DNA of 64,000 nt from Impatiens glandulifera (GCF_907164915.1 NC_061867.1:36503338-36567337), one strand, 5' to 3'; shown: positions 10,028-23,341, counted from the stretch's first letter. A program made the numbers and translations. The notes: generated from the letters alone by a model not told the origin.

Positions 10028-11861
10028 ATGTCGACCATAACCAAAGATGCTAGTGCTACAGCCATTCCAACCTTCTCCCGAGAAAACTATATTGTATGGA
10101 AGAAAAGAGTTCGTGCTCATCTCTCTTCTCTTCATGACGACATGTGGAGTGTCATCACAGAAGGTCCTATCAAGATCGATAAGGAGAAAGCTGACTGGAC
10201 CGCTGAAGAAAAGAGGCAGAACAACCTCAATAACATGGCTCTTGATGTTCTGTACAGATCTCTCGATGATAGCATGTTCAACTACATTATCGAATGCGAT
10301 ACTGCTAAAGATGTCTGGGACAGACTCACCCAACTGTGGGAGGGCAACGAGCAAACCAAAGAAAACAAAATTATGGTTGCCACTCAGTAGTTGGATAGTT
10401 TCAAGATGCGTGCTGGTGAAACAATGAACGATTTCGACACCAGATTCAGCAAGATTGTCTCCTCCCTATTCATCTTAGGAAAGACCTATAGCAACCAGGA
10501 GCTTGTTATTAAGGTCATGCATGCTCTTCCAAGGGAATGGGACATAAACACGACGACAATGAGAGAATTCAAAGATCTTAATAAGATCTCTCTCTTTGCT
10601 GATCTCAAGGCCTATGAGTTCGAGCTGAACTGTAGGATGGAAAAAGATCAATCCACATCCATTATCATTGCCAAGGCGCTGGTGGCTGCTGAAGAGCCAC
10701 CAACCGCTCCGGATGTGAAGATGGCGGCTCAGCAGCTGAGCAGCGACGCCATGTCTCTCTTTGTGAAGTAGTTTGGCGACTTCATGAAGAAGAGAAACTC
10801 TAACTCAAACTCTTCAAATTCTAATGACAATAAGAAATCTAAAACTAATGTTACATGTTTTAACTGTGGTATTAATGGTCATTATGCATCGGAATGCCGG
10901 AAGCCGAAACGGGAAGATGCAAAGGATGATAGAAAAGAGATGAAGGCTCTTATGACAGGTGACGGGAAGAAGCAACGAAACAACCGTGATTCCTACTTCT
11001 CATCCAGTGAAAGTGATGAAGAAGAAGTGAATGGCTTCATGGTAAGAGAAGATGAAGAAAAGACTCAGGAGACTGAGGTATTTGACTTCTCTTCCGAAAG
11101 GTTTTCAAGGGAACAACTGGTAGCTGCACTAAATGACATGGTCATCGAGTACATAAAGCTAGAATAATCCCTAAATAAAACTAAATCTTCACTAGATGTA
11201 CATTAACCGATTCTATTTCAAACTGAAGAGTCAAATGTTTTCGAAAAGAAGATTATAGAGATCTCATCTGAGAATGAGATGCTCAAAGAACAGATTCAAA
11301 CCCTTTCATCTAAAAATAAGAGGTTAAATTATGTTGTTGTGCATGGACAAGGTCTAGAGAAGCTGTCAAATATCAGATCAACAAGTTAAAACCTGTTGGA
11401 TCTAGATCCGGATTGGGATTTGATGGCAATGACCCTAACCTGTCCTGCAAAAAGTCAAACTCCGCAACTGACAAGATTAAGCCAATAAGTTTTGTCAAAA
11501 GGAGTATGACTGACATTGAATCTGATCATATTTAGGAAGAAGTAGATTAAAAAACAAAATAATCTATGTTCCGCCGACTGTTAGCTGGCTTAAGAATAAG
11601 TTAGAAGCAACCAGTAAGTCTGGCAATCTAAAACCTGACTCAAAGTCAAGGAGTTTTAAAATAAAGTCTTCTTCTAAAGCTAAGTGATCAGTGGCTAGCA
11701 AGAAGTCATCTGCTAAGTCAAAATCCTATGCATTAATCACAACACAAAATGGGAAATCCATCAGAATAACTCAAATATTGATTCCTAAGGGACTAATTTA
11801 TCGAGGACCCAATCAAAAAATATGGGTACCAAAGTTGGTTAATAGTTTCTTTTGTAGGTGA
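10028..11861 (+). pseudogene. Copia gag, element A, with in-frame stops
   Basis: The frame starts at ATG (MSTITKDASATAIPTF) 46 bp after the LTR. It contains the copia gag (UBN2-type) core with WKKRVRAHL, DVWDRLTQLWEGNEQTKENK and FDTRFSKIVSSL, then a CCHC zinc knuckle CFNCGINGHYASEC (C-x2-C-x4-H-x4-C) for RNA binding. An acidic segment and a coiled coil (EISSENEMLKEQIQTLSS) follow, and then the linker to pol (ITQILIPKGLI..GPN..WVPK). In-frame TAG stops end at 10390 and 10771, and a TAA ends at 11167; the downstream part decays further. The first TAG is also present in element C, so it predates the duplication. No pol follows. Confidence 0.9.
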
Positions 11862-12673
11862 TGCAGGAGGATTGCAGGAAGGAAGCAGGAAGAATACTCT
11901 TTTGAGTATACAGTCTAGAAGATCAACAATGGCCTTTTCCATTCTAGTAGATTAAATGTTTTTTATTTGTTAAAAATATTTTTGGTCTTTGGACCACAAA
12001 AACCGTTTCTTATGCTTTTCTGTCCCTATACAAAATGAGAGGGAAAATTACTTTGAAAGTAAAGATACTCTCTAGACGAATGACCTTAATCGATCTATTA
12101 GACAAGGGTGTCTAAAAGAAACGGTCTGTACATAGACGTATTTTTGCTCACAATCTATACATCTAAGTCAATATGTTGCGGTTTAAAACCTATGCGGTTA
12201 GACGTACACGTCTAATAGACGTTAGACGCTTTTACATCATGAGCAAGAGGATGCTTACGTCTATCCAAACACACGTCTAACATGTGGTGTTCATGCGTAA
12301 TTAGACGTACACGTCTAAACGACATTAGACGTATTCTTTACAACACGGAATTAGACGTATGCGTCTAATGGACCCATCCGTCTAATAGACGTTTAGTTGT
12401 ATGAATTTGTGTTGTAAGAGAAACGTCTAATTACGTGCCGATTAGACTGATCAAGGACAACTGTCTCACGTGAAGAGCTATCTGTTTTTCCCGCTCAAAT
12501 ATTAAACAGTCATCTCCTAACAACATGAAGACACGTGTCTTTCAAGTTAAGAGAGAATGACTGATATACCCTCATTTTTAATGATGACTCTTTGGAAAGG
12601 ACGTCTAACATTAATTGATGGGCCATACCCCTAAGAAAAGTGACGGTTATTCTGTATATCTTTTCTCTGTCAA
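11862..12673 (+). other. Pol-deletion junction and accessory-gene upstream region, element A
   Basis: GGATTGCAGGAAGGAAGCAG marks the point where pol should begin. It is followed within a few bases by TTTTGAGTATAC, which corresponds to sequence just past the RNase H stop in the pol-bearing copy at about 52235. The rest is non-coding. At 12195-12440 it holds palindromic TTAGACGTACACGTCTAA-type motifs like those of the LTR, then leads into a TATA box. The same layout is found at 35280-36117 and, inverted, at 29063-29880. Confidence 0.8.
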
Positions 12674-12680
12674 TATAAGG
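12674..12680 (+). promoter_or_regulatory. TATA box of accessory gene A
   Basis: TATAAGG lies 126 bp upstream of the accessory ATG at 12800. It is followed by a CT-rich leader (CATCTCTCGAGATTCTTAAG, CTCTCTCAAAACC) typical of plant 5' UTRs. The position and sequence are conserved in the two sister elements. Confidence 0.6.
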
Positions 12681-12799
12681 ACATCTTTGCATGAGATTGA
12701 AAGCTTTTCATCTCTCGAGATTCTTAAGAACCCTAGTTTCTTTGCATCTCTCTCTCAAAACCTCTCTTAATCTTGTATTTGTTCATACTCTTTTGAAAA

Positions 12800-13229
12800 A
12801 TGGTGAACAAGTGAATCACGCAGGGTCATTGTACATTGCAGGTGGATTTTCCATCGGTCTACACTTTCGATCAGCCCGAAGTGGTGGATATGTTCAGAAC
12901 CCTAGAGTATTCTGGTCTGAGAAAGTATCTTGGATGTCCATTCATATTTTACGAAAAGGAAGTTTGAGAGTTTTTCAAATCTGCAACAATGGTAGACGTC
13001 TCTATCGTAGCAACCGTTAATGGCGTGGAAATATCCTTCGACGAGGCTGTATATGCGGAGTTCTTTGAACTTCCGAAGGAGGGTCATACCTTCGACAGGC
13101 ATCTCTCATCAGAAATAATGAAAGAAATGAAGAAAGCTCTTTCTGCCGATGGCTCGACGATTCATGTAAATGGAAGCAAGAAGGTCCTCAAACCTCATTT
13201 TGTTTTGCTAAATGATGTGATTGCTAAAT
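12800..13229 (+). pseudogene. Accessory retrotransposon protein, N-terminal domain only (element A)
   Basis: From ATG the frame reads MVNK, a stop, then TLQVDFPSVYTFDQPEVVDM, LEYSGLRKYLGCPFIFYEKE, a second stop, VNGVEISFDEAVYAEFFELP, and KPHFVLLNDVIAK. This is the N-terminal domain found in all seven accessory ORFs of the window. Signature elements are a GLRxxL helix, V-x-E-F-F, an LP-x-x-G motif and an LLNDV helix. The sequence breaks off abruptly at 13229, where 13230 onward is unrelated; element C continues for another ~1,000 codons. The function is unknown. Similarity to the Pfam-type 'putative plant transposon protein' domain is my inference from the motif layout. Confidence 0.75.
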
Positions 13230-13356
13230 AATCTACATCGAATAATCTAAATATTATCAAACATATCTGCGAATAAGCTTAGTATAAGTTGAATTACATT
13301 TACCCTAAAGTTTAAGTGTATTTTTTAAATATTTTTTATTATTATAAATTATTAAT
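13230..13356. other. Unclassified junction sequence
   Basis: AT-rich sequence joins the truncated accessory ORF to copy B. I see no gene, repeat or terminal motif here. Confidence 0.5.
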
Positions 13357-16300
13357 AATCATTTTTTTATGTTCAACTAAAGTTTTTTTTCTTTCTAAAT
13401 TATATTTTTCTTTCTTTCTAAATTTGGGGACTAGGACAAGCTCTAACGTGCACTATTTATTTAGTTGTCTTGAATGACTGTGATGTGTATTATATATTTA
13501 AGATACTCACTTAAATAATTTCAAAACATTAAACTTTTCGAATTAGGATTATTATTAACTTAGAAAAAAAAATCAATTTGTAATACAACAACAAACTGAA
13601 CTAACACACGAGCCACCCTTAACGTAGCCTTTACCCAAACATGTTTGATTGCAATTTCCAATTCTCTGGCAAAGCCCTATCGTAATGCACGAAACCAAAT
13701 CTACCGCATCGTCTTCTCTTATTAAGTCTCGACCATTTTCTGTTGATGAGCCTATATAAAAAATTAAAAATTAATATAAAACATAATTAAAAAATGAATG
13801 ATTTATGAAAGAAATAATAAAACTCACATTCATTGAATTGAACATTAGAAAGAAAGATTAAACTTATCAATATACAAATATTGATAAGACCAATATTCTT
13901 TGCTCCCATTATCATTGATATTTTTTTACTTTCACATCAATTACTAATCTATTTCCCCATATATATATATACATAAATACTTTTGGATAAGTATTATAAA
14001 TTTATTTTAAAATCAAATAAGTAAATAATTATATTTATCGAATAATGATTTTTAATTAACTTTTCTTTATTAAAAAACTTTCCTAGTTATAAACTTTACT
14101 TTGATGATATATTTATGATTATTATTACTAATAAATATAATTACTATAATATATTGGAAATATAATATAAAAATAATATATTTATGAGATATTATCACAA
14201 TATAGACATTAAATTAAAATTATAAGGAAACTAATATAATATAATACAATATTAATTTTATTATAATTTATTATATTATATTATGATAATATCTTAAAAA
14301 TATATTATTTTTATATTATATTTTCAATATATTATATTAATTATATTTATTAATTACCATTACAGTACATTACCGTAATCACAATTACTTTTTGGTCAAA
14401 ATAAAAAATGATTTTTTTAATTAAATTTGAAAAAGTAACCTTTATTTTAAATGATAAATGGATACATCTTACATATTTGAAATTACAATTTTTCATTTGG
14501 TTAAAAAACATAAAATAAAATAAAAAAATCAATTAAATTATTACATAAAATGATTTAAAAATAAATTTTATAATAATTTTTTTATATATATTTAATTCGT
14601 ATATTCTATATTAAATATAAATAATATCATTTTTACCTTTTATTTTATTATATTTTAAAAGTATTATAACAAAATAATAATTTTTAATTTTTATTGGTAA
14701 TAAAATCAAATTATCAAACTAAGATATCAAAGTTATTAATCCATATGTTTGAATTGAAATGATTTTGGTCTCAAACAGGGAGGATTTAAAAACTGGGTGA
14801 ACTTTAAAAAAAATTTAAGATGAACTGAAATAAATAACAAAAAAAAAATGTTCTATAAACAAATAAATAAGAGCTCGTTTGATCTAAAGGTTATTAGGAT
14901 TTTATCTAGGTTTTGTCCAAATAACCTATGTTTGACGAAATGAGGTAAAAAACCAGTTTTTATTTTATTTTTCCCTTTTTACCCTTTTTTTTTTTTTTTT
15001 TGTTTTCACTCTTTCTCTCTCCTCTAACTGAACTTATATATGTATTTAATAGTTATAATTAATAATACAATTAATTGATCATTTCCTGTTTCCCAATTTT
15101 ATCTTTTTTTTTCTTCACCTCTCTCAATTTTTTTTTTAAATTATTATAAATTTTTATTTAAAAAAGGTATATTTATAAATTAATTATTTTGATATTTAGA
15201 TATATTAACTTTATTTTTAATATAAATTATTTATTTAAAAATTTATAATATAGTAGATTATAATTAGATTTAGATTGTGTTTTAAATTTTATTTAAGATA
15301 ATTAATAAAAAAATTAAAATGAAATAATTTTAGAATTTAATTTATATTAAAATAAATTAAAATGTAAATAAAAATTATATATATATATATATATATATTA
15401 AAATAAATTTTTATTAATATAAAATAAAATATTAAGTAGAATGTAATTTAAGTATTTATATAGATAAAAGACTTTCATTACTATATAAATAAAAATTTAA
15501 ATGAATAATGATTTAAAGTTAATTTATATAAAAAAAAATTGAATAAATTTCTTTATAAAAATTTAATTTAAATGATATATTTTTATAAATTAATGAAAAT
15601 AAATTTTATAATATAATAAAATATTATAAGATATATATATTATTTTTATTAATATAAAATAAAATATTTAAGTAAGGGTAATTTGGGTATTTTAATTAAT
15701 AAATGAATTGATTTGATTTATGATGGGATTGTTGGGTTTTGGGATAAAACCTGGGTTTTATCCCAAAAACCCAAAGATCAAACGAGCCCTAAGGGTAATA
15801 TATATAACTTTAACCAGCGACGTCATCATTGATGGCCAATTGTGGGGTCATGTTCAAGGACATAGCTATATACAGTCATTAAACCCTGGCCTCATCATTC
15901 ATTTTATAAAAATTAATAAAATTTAAAATTTTTATTATATTTTAAAAGTTTTAAAATTTTATATTTATATAATTTATTATACTATACTAATTTAAATATG
16001 ATCTTAATTATTAATATTTTATTTCATACAATTTTTTTAATATACTATTTTCTAATTTTAAATATAATTTTAATAAAAGATTATTATTAATATTTAATTA
16101 TATATAAACAATATTTTATAATATACAAATATTTATAATAATACATAAATTTTAATTAATATATAAATAAGATTTATTTATATAAGTTAAATACAAAAAA
16201 TTATATATAAAATAATGCAAATTATATAATAATATTATATATTTTAAAACTACACTCATAGGATAATTATATATAATTTTTATTAATTTAGTTTTAATTA

Positions 16301-16505
16301 ATAATACAAATTTAACATTAAAATAATAATTTATATAGATATAATGGTAAAATAGTTTTTTTAATTTCTTAATTTTAAATAAATTTTAAATTATTTCAAA
16401 ATTTTATAAAAAATAGATAAATTAATATTAAAAACAAAACAAGTTAAAACAGTTATATTTATTTGATTTCATATTTAAATAAATTAATAAATTATTTATT
16501 CTTTC
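13357..16505. repeat. AT-rich unit, copy B (most diverged)
   Basis: From TTATGTTCAACTAA onward this follows copies A and C in order, including GGACTAGGACAA, CTCGACCATT and TATTGATAAGACCAATATTC. It has visibly more substitutions and small indels. It is interrupted by a Tourist-like MITE and ends at TTTATTCTTTC (16505), about 950 bp short of the A/C right part. No reading frames of note. Confidence 0.75.
14871..15789. mobile_element. Tourist-like MITE (919 bp)
   Basis: The terminal inverted repeats are GAGCTCGTTTGATC at the left and the complement of GGGCTCGTTTGATC at the right, flanked by TAA on both sides (14868-14870, 15790-15792). Copies A and C read straight through the site (AATAAATAAAGGTAATAT at 19820, and similarly at 6505-6525), giving natural empty sites. 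The interior is AT-rich and non-coding, with a (TA)n run at about 15376-15399 and a palindromic subterminal stretch at 15730-15772. The TAA duplication and TIR style fit PIF/Harbinger-derived MITEs. Confidence 0.85.
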
Positions 16506-18534
16506 TGTTAGGAAAAGAGTGAACAATAGTAGGGGGTTCACCAAGTATTGTTAATTGCGAAAACCTTCGTTTGATATTAATTCTGTTAGAAGTTAATATT
16601 TGTTTATATTTTCACAAGTCTTCACAAACTCTTGAACAACGTGAAGTGCGAAACTGTTTGTTTAATAAAGAATACAAGACAAAAAGATTGTTTATGGATG
16701 TTCGGAGAAAACTCTCCTACATCACCCTTTCTTCTCAACTTTGAAAAGGATATTCATTAAAAAATTTGGTTTGAGTACAACATTTACACAAACCCAGTCG
16801 GACAACCAGAACTTAGACATTGCCTGTTTCCGAACTCCTAGCACACAACACTCTATTAAATAGAATAACCTCTATTTAACTTACAATACTAAATCTCATA
16901 AAGAAATGTAATTGAATGTATTACAACAAAATGATCTAGCAAAGTTGTTGATCTTTAAAACTTGAGAGCTTGAGCGCTTGAATATAGAAAATCTTAAGAC
17001 TCGTAAGAAATCGTGATAAAACTAGTAAGAATAATTGTGCAAATTGTCCTCCAACTTATTCTTAAATAGATAACTCTTCAATGGACTAATTACTTTAGAC
17101 GACACCTGTCCTATTTCGGTTGAATGAGTACTAGGACAGTACGTCAGAAGATATGCGCTTTTGATCGTGGATGTACTGGATGGAGATATTGCGTCGAAAA
17201 TTCATTAATGGATTGTGGTGTACTGGAGACGTATTTCACATGAAGTTTGAAAAAGTTTGGCACGTAATATTCTTCTACAGGTTTAGCTCAGATGCTGTGA
17301 CAGAGTGCCAATAACGTATGCTTGATCAAATATCGAATTTGATCAAGCACTGAAAATGCTTCATAAAACCGAATTTAATCAAATACCAAATTTGATTAAA
17401 TACCAGAAGCGCCTTGTATAAAACCGAAGTGGTTAAATACTCGACGCGCCTTGTATAAAACCGAACTAATTAAATACCGGACGCGCCTTATATAAAACCG
17501 TACAAGTTGAAAACTAGATGCGCTGATATAAAACCGAACTAGTTAAATACCAGATGCGCCTTGCAAAAGCCGAGCTTCAGGAAAAAACCTGAAGCACTTA
17601 GGATAATTAATCGACGTTATAAAATTGTTAGATTAAATTAATCTAGGACACTTACCATAATGACTCTGCTAGGTTTTCATAATTTAATTTAAATTATCAA
17701 AAATGGAGAAATTGTTTAGTTAAAGTCTTGTATTAATTCTAAGTGTATATATTAAACTAAGGCATTTTAAATTGTTTATGTGTAGGGTCAAAGTGATTAA
17801 AACCAAAATGAGAATACATCCGGTAGTTGATCAAATTCAGTATTTGATCAACTTCAGTATTCTGCAGATGCACTTCCGGTTTTCTGATCGGCTTCAATTG
17901 TATAGAAGCGCGTTCGGTTTTTCTATCCGGTAGTTGATCAAATTCGGTATTTATCAACTTCGGTATTCTAAAAAAGCGTGTCCGGTTTTATGTTCGGATC
18001 GGTTCTTTTAGATGTGTTTTCGGTAGTTTGATCGACTCGACTTTTTGCAAGACGCCTCCGATATTATGTCAGTTTGGATTTTTCTAAGCGCTTTCGTTTT
18101 TCCTAAAGCTCGGCTTTTGCAAGGTGCCACTGGTATTATGTCAAGTTCAGCTTTTGCTAAGTGCTTTCAGTTTTTCCTTGAAGCTCAACTTTTTCAAGGC
18201 ACATCCGATATTTAACTAGTTCAGTTTTATATCATGGCATCCAATATTTAACCAGTTCAGTTTTATATCAGCGCATCCGGTATTTAACTAGTTTGGTTTT
18301 ATACAAAGCGCATCCGTTATTTAATCAGTTCGGTTTTATACAAGGTCATCTGATATTTAACAAGTTCGGTTATATACAAGGCGCATTCGGTATTTAACCA
18401 GTTCGGTTTTATACAAGGAGCATCCAGTATTTAACAAGTTCGATTTTATAAAAGGTACATCTGGTATTTAACCTGTTGGTTTATCTGGTAATTATGGTTT
18501 ATGTTCAACTAAGTCAAGGTAATTAGGAGACGTA
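16506..18534 (-). mobile_element. LTR-like segment, copy C (reverse orientation, apparently solo)
   Basis: Copy B stops at 16505 and this segment begins TGTTAGGAAAAG, which would be the 3' end of a - strand LTR. Inside, ATGGATGTTCGGAGAAAACT and CTCCTACATCACCC match the R/U5 part of the nested element's LTRs (31983-32012). The right end matches the 5' end of the TGTTGGG LTRs with gaps. No adjacent gag or PBS was found, so it is a solo or truncated LTR of a third lineage. Inverted 40 bp unit arrays lie at 17380-17570 and 18190-18470. Confidence 0.6.
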
Positions 18535-21514
18535 TGAAATATATATGTGTTTTTTTCTTTCTTTCTAAATTAGTTTTTCTCTATAAATTTGGGGACTAGG
18601 ACAATCTCTGATGTGCACTATCTATTTAGTTGTATTAGACAATTGTGATGTGTATTATATATTTGAAAACATTAAACTTTTTGAATTGAGATTATTATTA
18701 ACCTAGAAAAAAAATTAATTTGTAGCACAACAAGAAATTGAACTAACACACGATCCACCTTTATCGTAGTCTTTATCAAAACATGTTTTATTGCAATTTC
18801 TAATTCTTTGGCAATTCCCTATCATAATGCATGATAATAAACCTATTAGGTCGTCTCCCCTTATTTAGTCTCGACCATTCTCTATTGATGAGCCTATTCA
18901 AATTAAAAAATAATATAAAACATAATTAAAAAATGAATCATTTATCAAAATAATAAATAATAAGACTCACATTCACTTATGAATTCACTTATAAAGAGAA
19001 CATTAAAAAGAATGATAAACGTATCAATATACAAATATTGATAAGACCAATATTCTTTGCTCCCATTATCTTGCTATTTTTTAGTTTTTACATCAATTAC
19101 TAATCGATTTCCCATATATATATATATACAAATATATATTTGTATAAATATTTTAAATTTATTTTCAAATTAAATAAGTAATTAATTATATTTTTTGAAT
19201 ACATGTTTTTAATTAACTTTTCATTATTAAAAGAGCTTTCTTAGTTATATATTGTAATTATTGATATATATGATGAATCATTTTAAAAATTTATATTTTA
19301 TGACTATCATTATCATGCATTATCATAATCACAATTACTTTTTGGTCAAAATAAAAAAGTTGTGGTTTTAAGTAAACTTGAAAAGTAATCTTTATTTTAA
19401 ATAATAAATAGATATGTATCTTATAGTATTTGAAATCACAATTTTTCATTCGGTTAAAAAATATAAAATAAAATAAAAAATTGACTAATTAATTACATAA
19501 CATGATTTAAAAATTATTAATTTTTATCATAATTCTTTTAATATATAATTTAGCTCGTATATTCCATATTAAATATAAATAATATCATTATTACCTTTTA
19601 TTTTATTATATTTAAAAAGTATTATAATAAAATAATAATTTTCAATTTTTTTGGCAATACAATCAAATTATCAAACTAAGATATCAAAGTTATTAATTCA
19701 TACATTTGAAGTGAAATGATTTTGGTTGCAAACAGTGACAGATCTAGGATTCATAAATGGGATGGGCTTGAAAAATGTTTAAAAGGACTTAATAACAAGA
19801 AATTTTTGAATAAAACGAATAAATAAAGGTAATATATATATATATATATTTATATATATTGATTCTCAATAATCATATAAATATATATTTTTTATTAATA
19901 ATTTATATATATAAAAGAGGATGTCGCGACGTGGATCATCCATGGCAATTATAGGTCATCTGGCCTCATCATTCATTTTATAATAGTTAATATAATTTTA
20001 AAATTTTATTATATTTAAAAATTAATATAATTTATATCTATACAATTTATTATACTATACTAATTTCAAATATGATTTTAATTATTAATATTTTATTTTA
20101 TACAAAAAAAATATTTTCTAATATATTATTCTAATTTCAAATATAATTTTAATAAAATAATTATTATTATTATTTTACTTTATACAAACAATATTTTCTA
20201 ATATACAAATATTTATAATAATACATAAATTTTAATTAATTTCTAAATAAGATTTATTTATATAAGTTCAATATAAGTAATTATATATAAAATAATGCAA
20301 ATTATATAATAATATTATTTATTTTAAAACTACACTTATATGATAATTATATATTATTTTTTATTAATTTCAATATAATTAATAATACAAATTAAACATT
20401 AAAAATAATAATTTATATAAATATAATGGTAAATTAGTTTTTATAATTTTTTAATTTTAAATTATTTCAAAAGTTTATAAAAACAAATAAATTAATATTT
20501 AAAAAAACAAGTTAAATCAGTTATATTGATTTGGTTCGATATTTAAATAAATTGATAAATTATTTATTCTTTCCTAAACGATTTATAAGCATTAATATTT
20601 TATAACCGTATTCTCGAGTGTCTGTTCTTTTGATAATCTGCTTTTGCCACAATTTTGTATTTTTTTCTTATTTTTATGTTTTTTCCCTATACTCTCATAA
20701 AACTAAACTGAAATTTATTAATTTAGACTTTTATATTTTCTTTCTTTATATAGTTAATTTTTTCTTATTTAAAACAGAATTAATATAACTTCACATGTTT
20801 TCTTAACATAATTAATTTTAACTATATAGTTTTAAATTTATAAATTTGTTTTTTAAATCAAGTATTCTTATATTTTATTAGATTTCGTATATTTATTTTA
20901 TTTTAGTAAGTGTATTCGAGGAATGGTTTGATTAATATGTTAATTTATTACCTGTATTAGTGTAATACCTATAATCTTTACAGCCTAGGGTTAAAAAAAA
21001 AGTTCTAGATTTGCCCTTGGTCATGCTGGCATGTAAGATAGACGTCTTCTTCGTCAAGAAGCTACAATGTTATTCATCTTTTTTGTTCTTCTTTGGCCGA
21101 GACTTGCAATCAAGTTGGGAGCTCCCCTTCAATGACAATCTAGATGGAATAGAGTCGGAGCCTCTTTGATCATCACGTTACGCTTCAATCTACAACATCT
21201 TCGTGGCCACTAGATCGCTCGACGCCACGACTGTCTTCATGAGTAAAAATCTCTAGTGATGAGTAGAAGAACGAAGAGAGGTCACTTAGGCCTATAAATT
21301 ATACTAGTAGCTATGCTAGATCGATTATAAATCTTATTAGGATCATTCTAGGAAGTTGTTTTTGAGCCTAAGCTCAAGAAAAACGATGGTAGGTCTATTA
21401 ACCGCTTTTGGCCATAAACTTAAATTTGATTTTGATGTTGAAGTTATCTACATATACTTAAATTTATCCGCTAGTCTTAATTAAGTGAAATTAAACAATA
21501 ATAACTAAATAATA
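18535..21514. repeat. AT-rich unit, copy C
   Basis: This stretch is collinear with 1502-1817 plus 5498-8244 and shows the uninterrupted Harbinger target near 18835-18870. It is non-coding. It ends with TAATA (21510-21514), the left target duplication of the following LTR element; the same bases precede LTR A because the flank was duplicated with it. Confidence 0.8.
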
Positions 21515-23161
21515 TGTTGGGTCAAATTATTTTGACTGAGTGTTGAAATAGTTTGACTATTGGGATTTTGGTGATGAAATGATTTATGCGTTTTGATGAA
21601 GGTGTATCGAAATCAGATTTCATAAGACTTGGTTCTAATGAGGTTCATTACACCGATTTGGTATTAGATGCATGAAAATAGATGTGCAGTCTAATGAATT
21701 AGGAATTAGACATGTAGTCTAACTCGTGGAGTTAGACGTGTAGTCTAATGAATTCGTAATTAGACGTGCAGTCTAACTAGTGGAGTTAGAAGTGCAGTCT
21801 AATAGAAAGAGAAAGTTAGACGTGTAGTTTAACTCCTTCAGACAAGTCTGAAGTAGAACCGTAATTAGACGTGCAGTCTAACTCGTGGAGTTAGACGTGC
21901 AGTCTAATAGAAAGAGAAAGTTAGACGTGTAGTCTAACTCCTTTAGACAAGTCTGAACTAGAACCATAATTAGACGTGCAGTCTAACTCGTGGAGTTAGA
22001 TGTGCAGTCTAATAGAAAGAGAAAGTTAAACGTGTAGTCTAACTCCTTCAGATAAGTCTGAAGTAGAACTGTAATTAGACGTGCAGTCTAACTCGTGGAG
22101 TTAGACGTGCAGTCTAATGGTTTGTAAAAGTTAGACGTAAAGTCTAAGTGGTGAAAATTAGACGTGTAGTCAAACTCCTTCAGATTAGTCTGAAGTGATT
22201 GTAATTAGACGTAAGTCTAATCCCATTAGACTAGGTGGTCTAATGGATTCTGCTCTTAGACGGGGACGTTTGATTTCATTAGACGAGGTCGTCTAACTGA
22301 AATACGTCTAATGATATGCTTAAGCAGTATGCTTGAAGCTAACACCCGCCTACCCACGTGTTATAGATGTAATCTACTCCTACTCCACTTTCTAGTGAAT
22401 ATCAGTATGATAGCTAGACGCAACCAACCAACGAATGCCACGTAAGAGAATATCCTTCACACTACTTGTTTTGCAGGTACATCCTTAAAGAATATTCGGC
22501 GCACTACCAGTTGGTGTACGACCACAATCATTGTGTTCAGAACCTGCTGTGTACTATGGAGACTTTCCAATGGAAGAGTGCCACGTATCATTCTGAAGAT
22601 TCGACCGTTAGTCTCTGCCTAGTATTTTTCAAATCTCAAGGACAACGGACAATCTCTCGATCATCCTTCTTACTGAAACTACTGTGTAATAATCTTTTGA
22701 ATATTCAAGCCACAAGCTTCTTTCCTGATTGTACTATGTGTGAATCAAGAGAGAGCTAGAATCAAAAACACCTTTAGTTGAGTGATATTCTTCATCTTGT
22801 AAATTGAACAGAGTGTGTTCTGTTCAATAATGAGCTAAGTGTGTGCAAACTGTATTTTAATTCAAATCATATTATAGTGAATCCTTCTGGTGGTTGGAAG
22901 AAGGGGTGACGTAGGAGAGTTTGCTCTGAACATCCATAAATAAACTGCTGTGTCTTTTCATTTCTGTCATCTTCACATTCTTTATCTTGAGCTTCAAACC
23001 TAAGTAAACAATTCTGCATTGATTCTGTGTCAAGTGTTTACAAGGGTTTGCGTAGAATAGAAAGCGAATTAAATCCCTAACAAGATATCTTTCAAACCGT
23101 TTTTCATAAGCCTTCATCAATAGCCAGACCCCTGTCTCTATCGATTAAGCCGATCCTATCA
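21515..23161 (+). mobile_element. 5' LTR of element C
   Basis: It runs from TGTTGGGTCAAATTATTTTG to CCGATCCTATCA. It has about three ~105 bp TTAGAC hairpin modules (21690-22200), a G-box at 22355-22360, and the conserved downstream half. The PBS starts three bases later. Confidence 0.93.
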
Positions 23162-23163
23162 AT

Positions 23164-23175
23164 TGGTATCAGAGC
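23164..23175 (+). other. Primer-binding site, initiator-Met tRNA (element C)
   Basis: TGGTATCAGAGC is a perfect match to the usual plant copia PBS, immediately after the 5' LTR. Confidence 0.92.
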
Positions 23176-23206
23176 TCTATTTCTATTCTCAAGCTTTTCC
23201 TGAAAA

Positions 23207-23341
23207 ATGTCGACCATAACCAAAGATGCTAGTGCTACAGCCATTCCAACCTTCTCTCGATAAAACTATATTTTATGGAAGAAAAGAGTTTGTGCTCATC
23301 TCTCTTCTCTTCATGACGACATGTGGAGTGTCGTCACAGAA
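23207..23341 (+). pseudogene. Copia gag of element C, 5' fragment
   Basis: Starts at ATG as MSTITKDASATAIPTF, with a TAA stop after FSR (at about 23260). It is cut at CACAGAA by the nested - strand element and resumes at 33648. CAGAA (23337-23341) and CAAAA (33648-33652) are the target duplication. Confidence 0.9.

Noticed and set aside
10047..10427. 126-codon frame overlapping gag
   Set aside because: It is an alternative-frame shadow of gag; the same shadow appears at 31326-31661.
23164..23175. tRNA gene signal at TGGTATCAGAGC
   Set aside because: Only the 12 bp primer-binding complement is present, with no cloverleaf around it.
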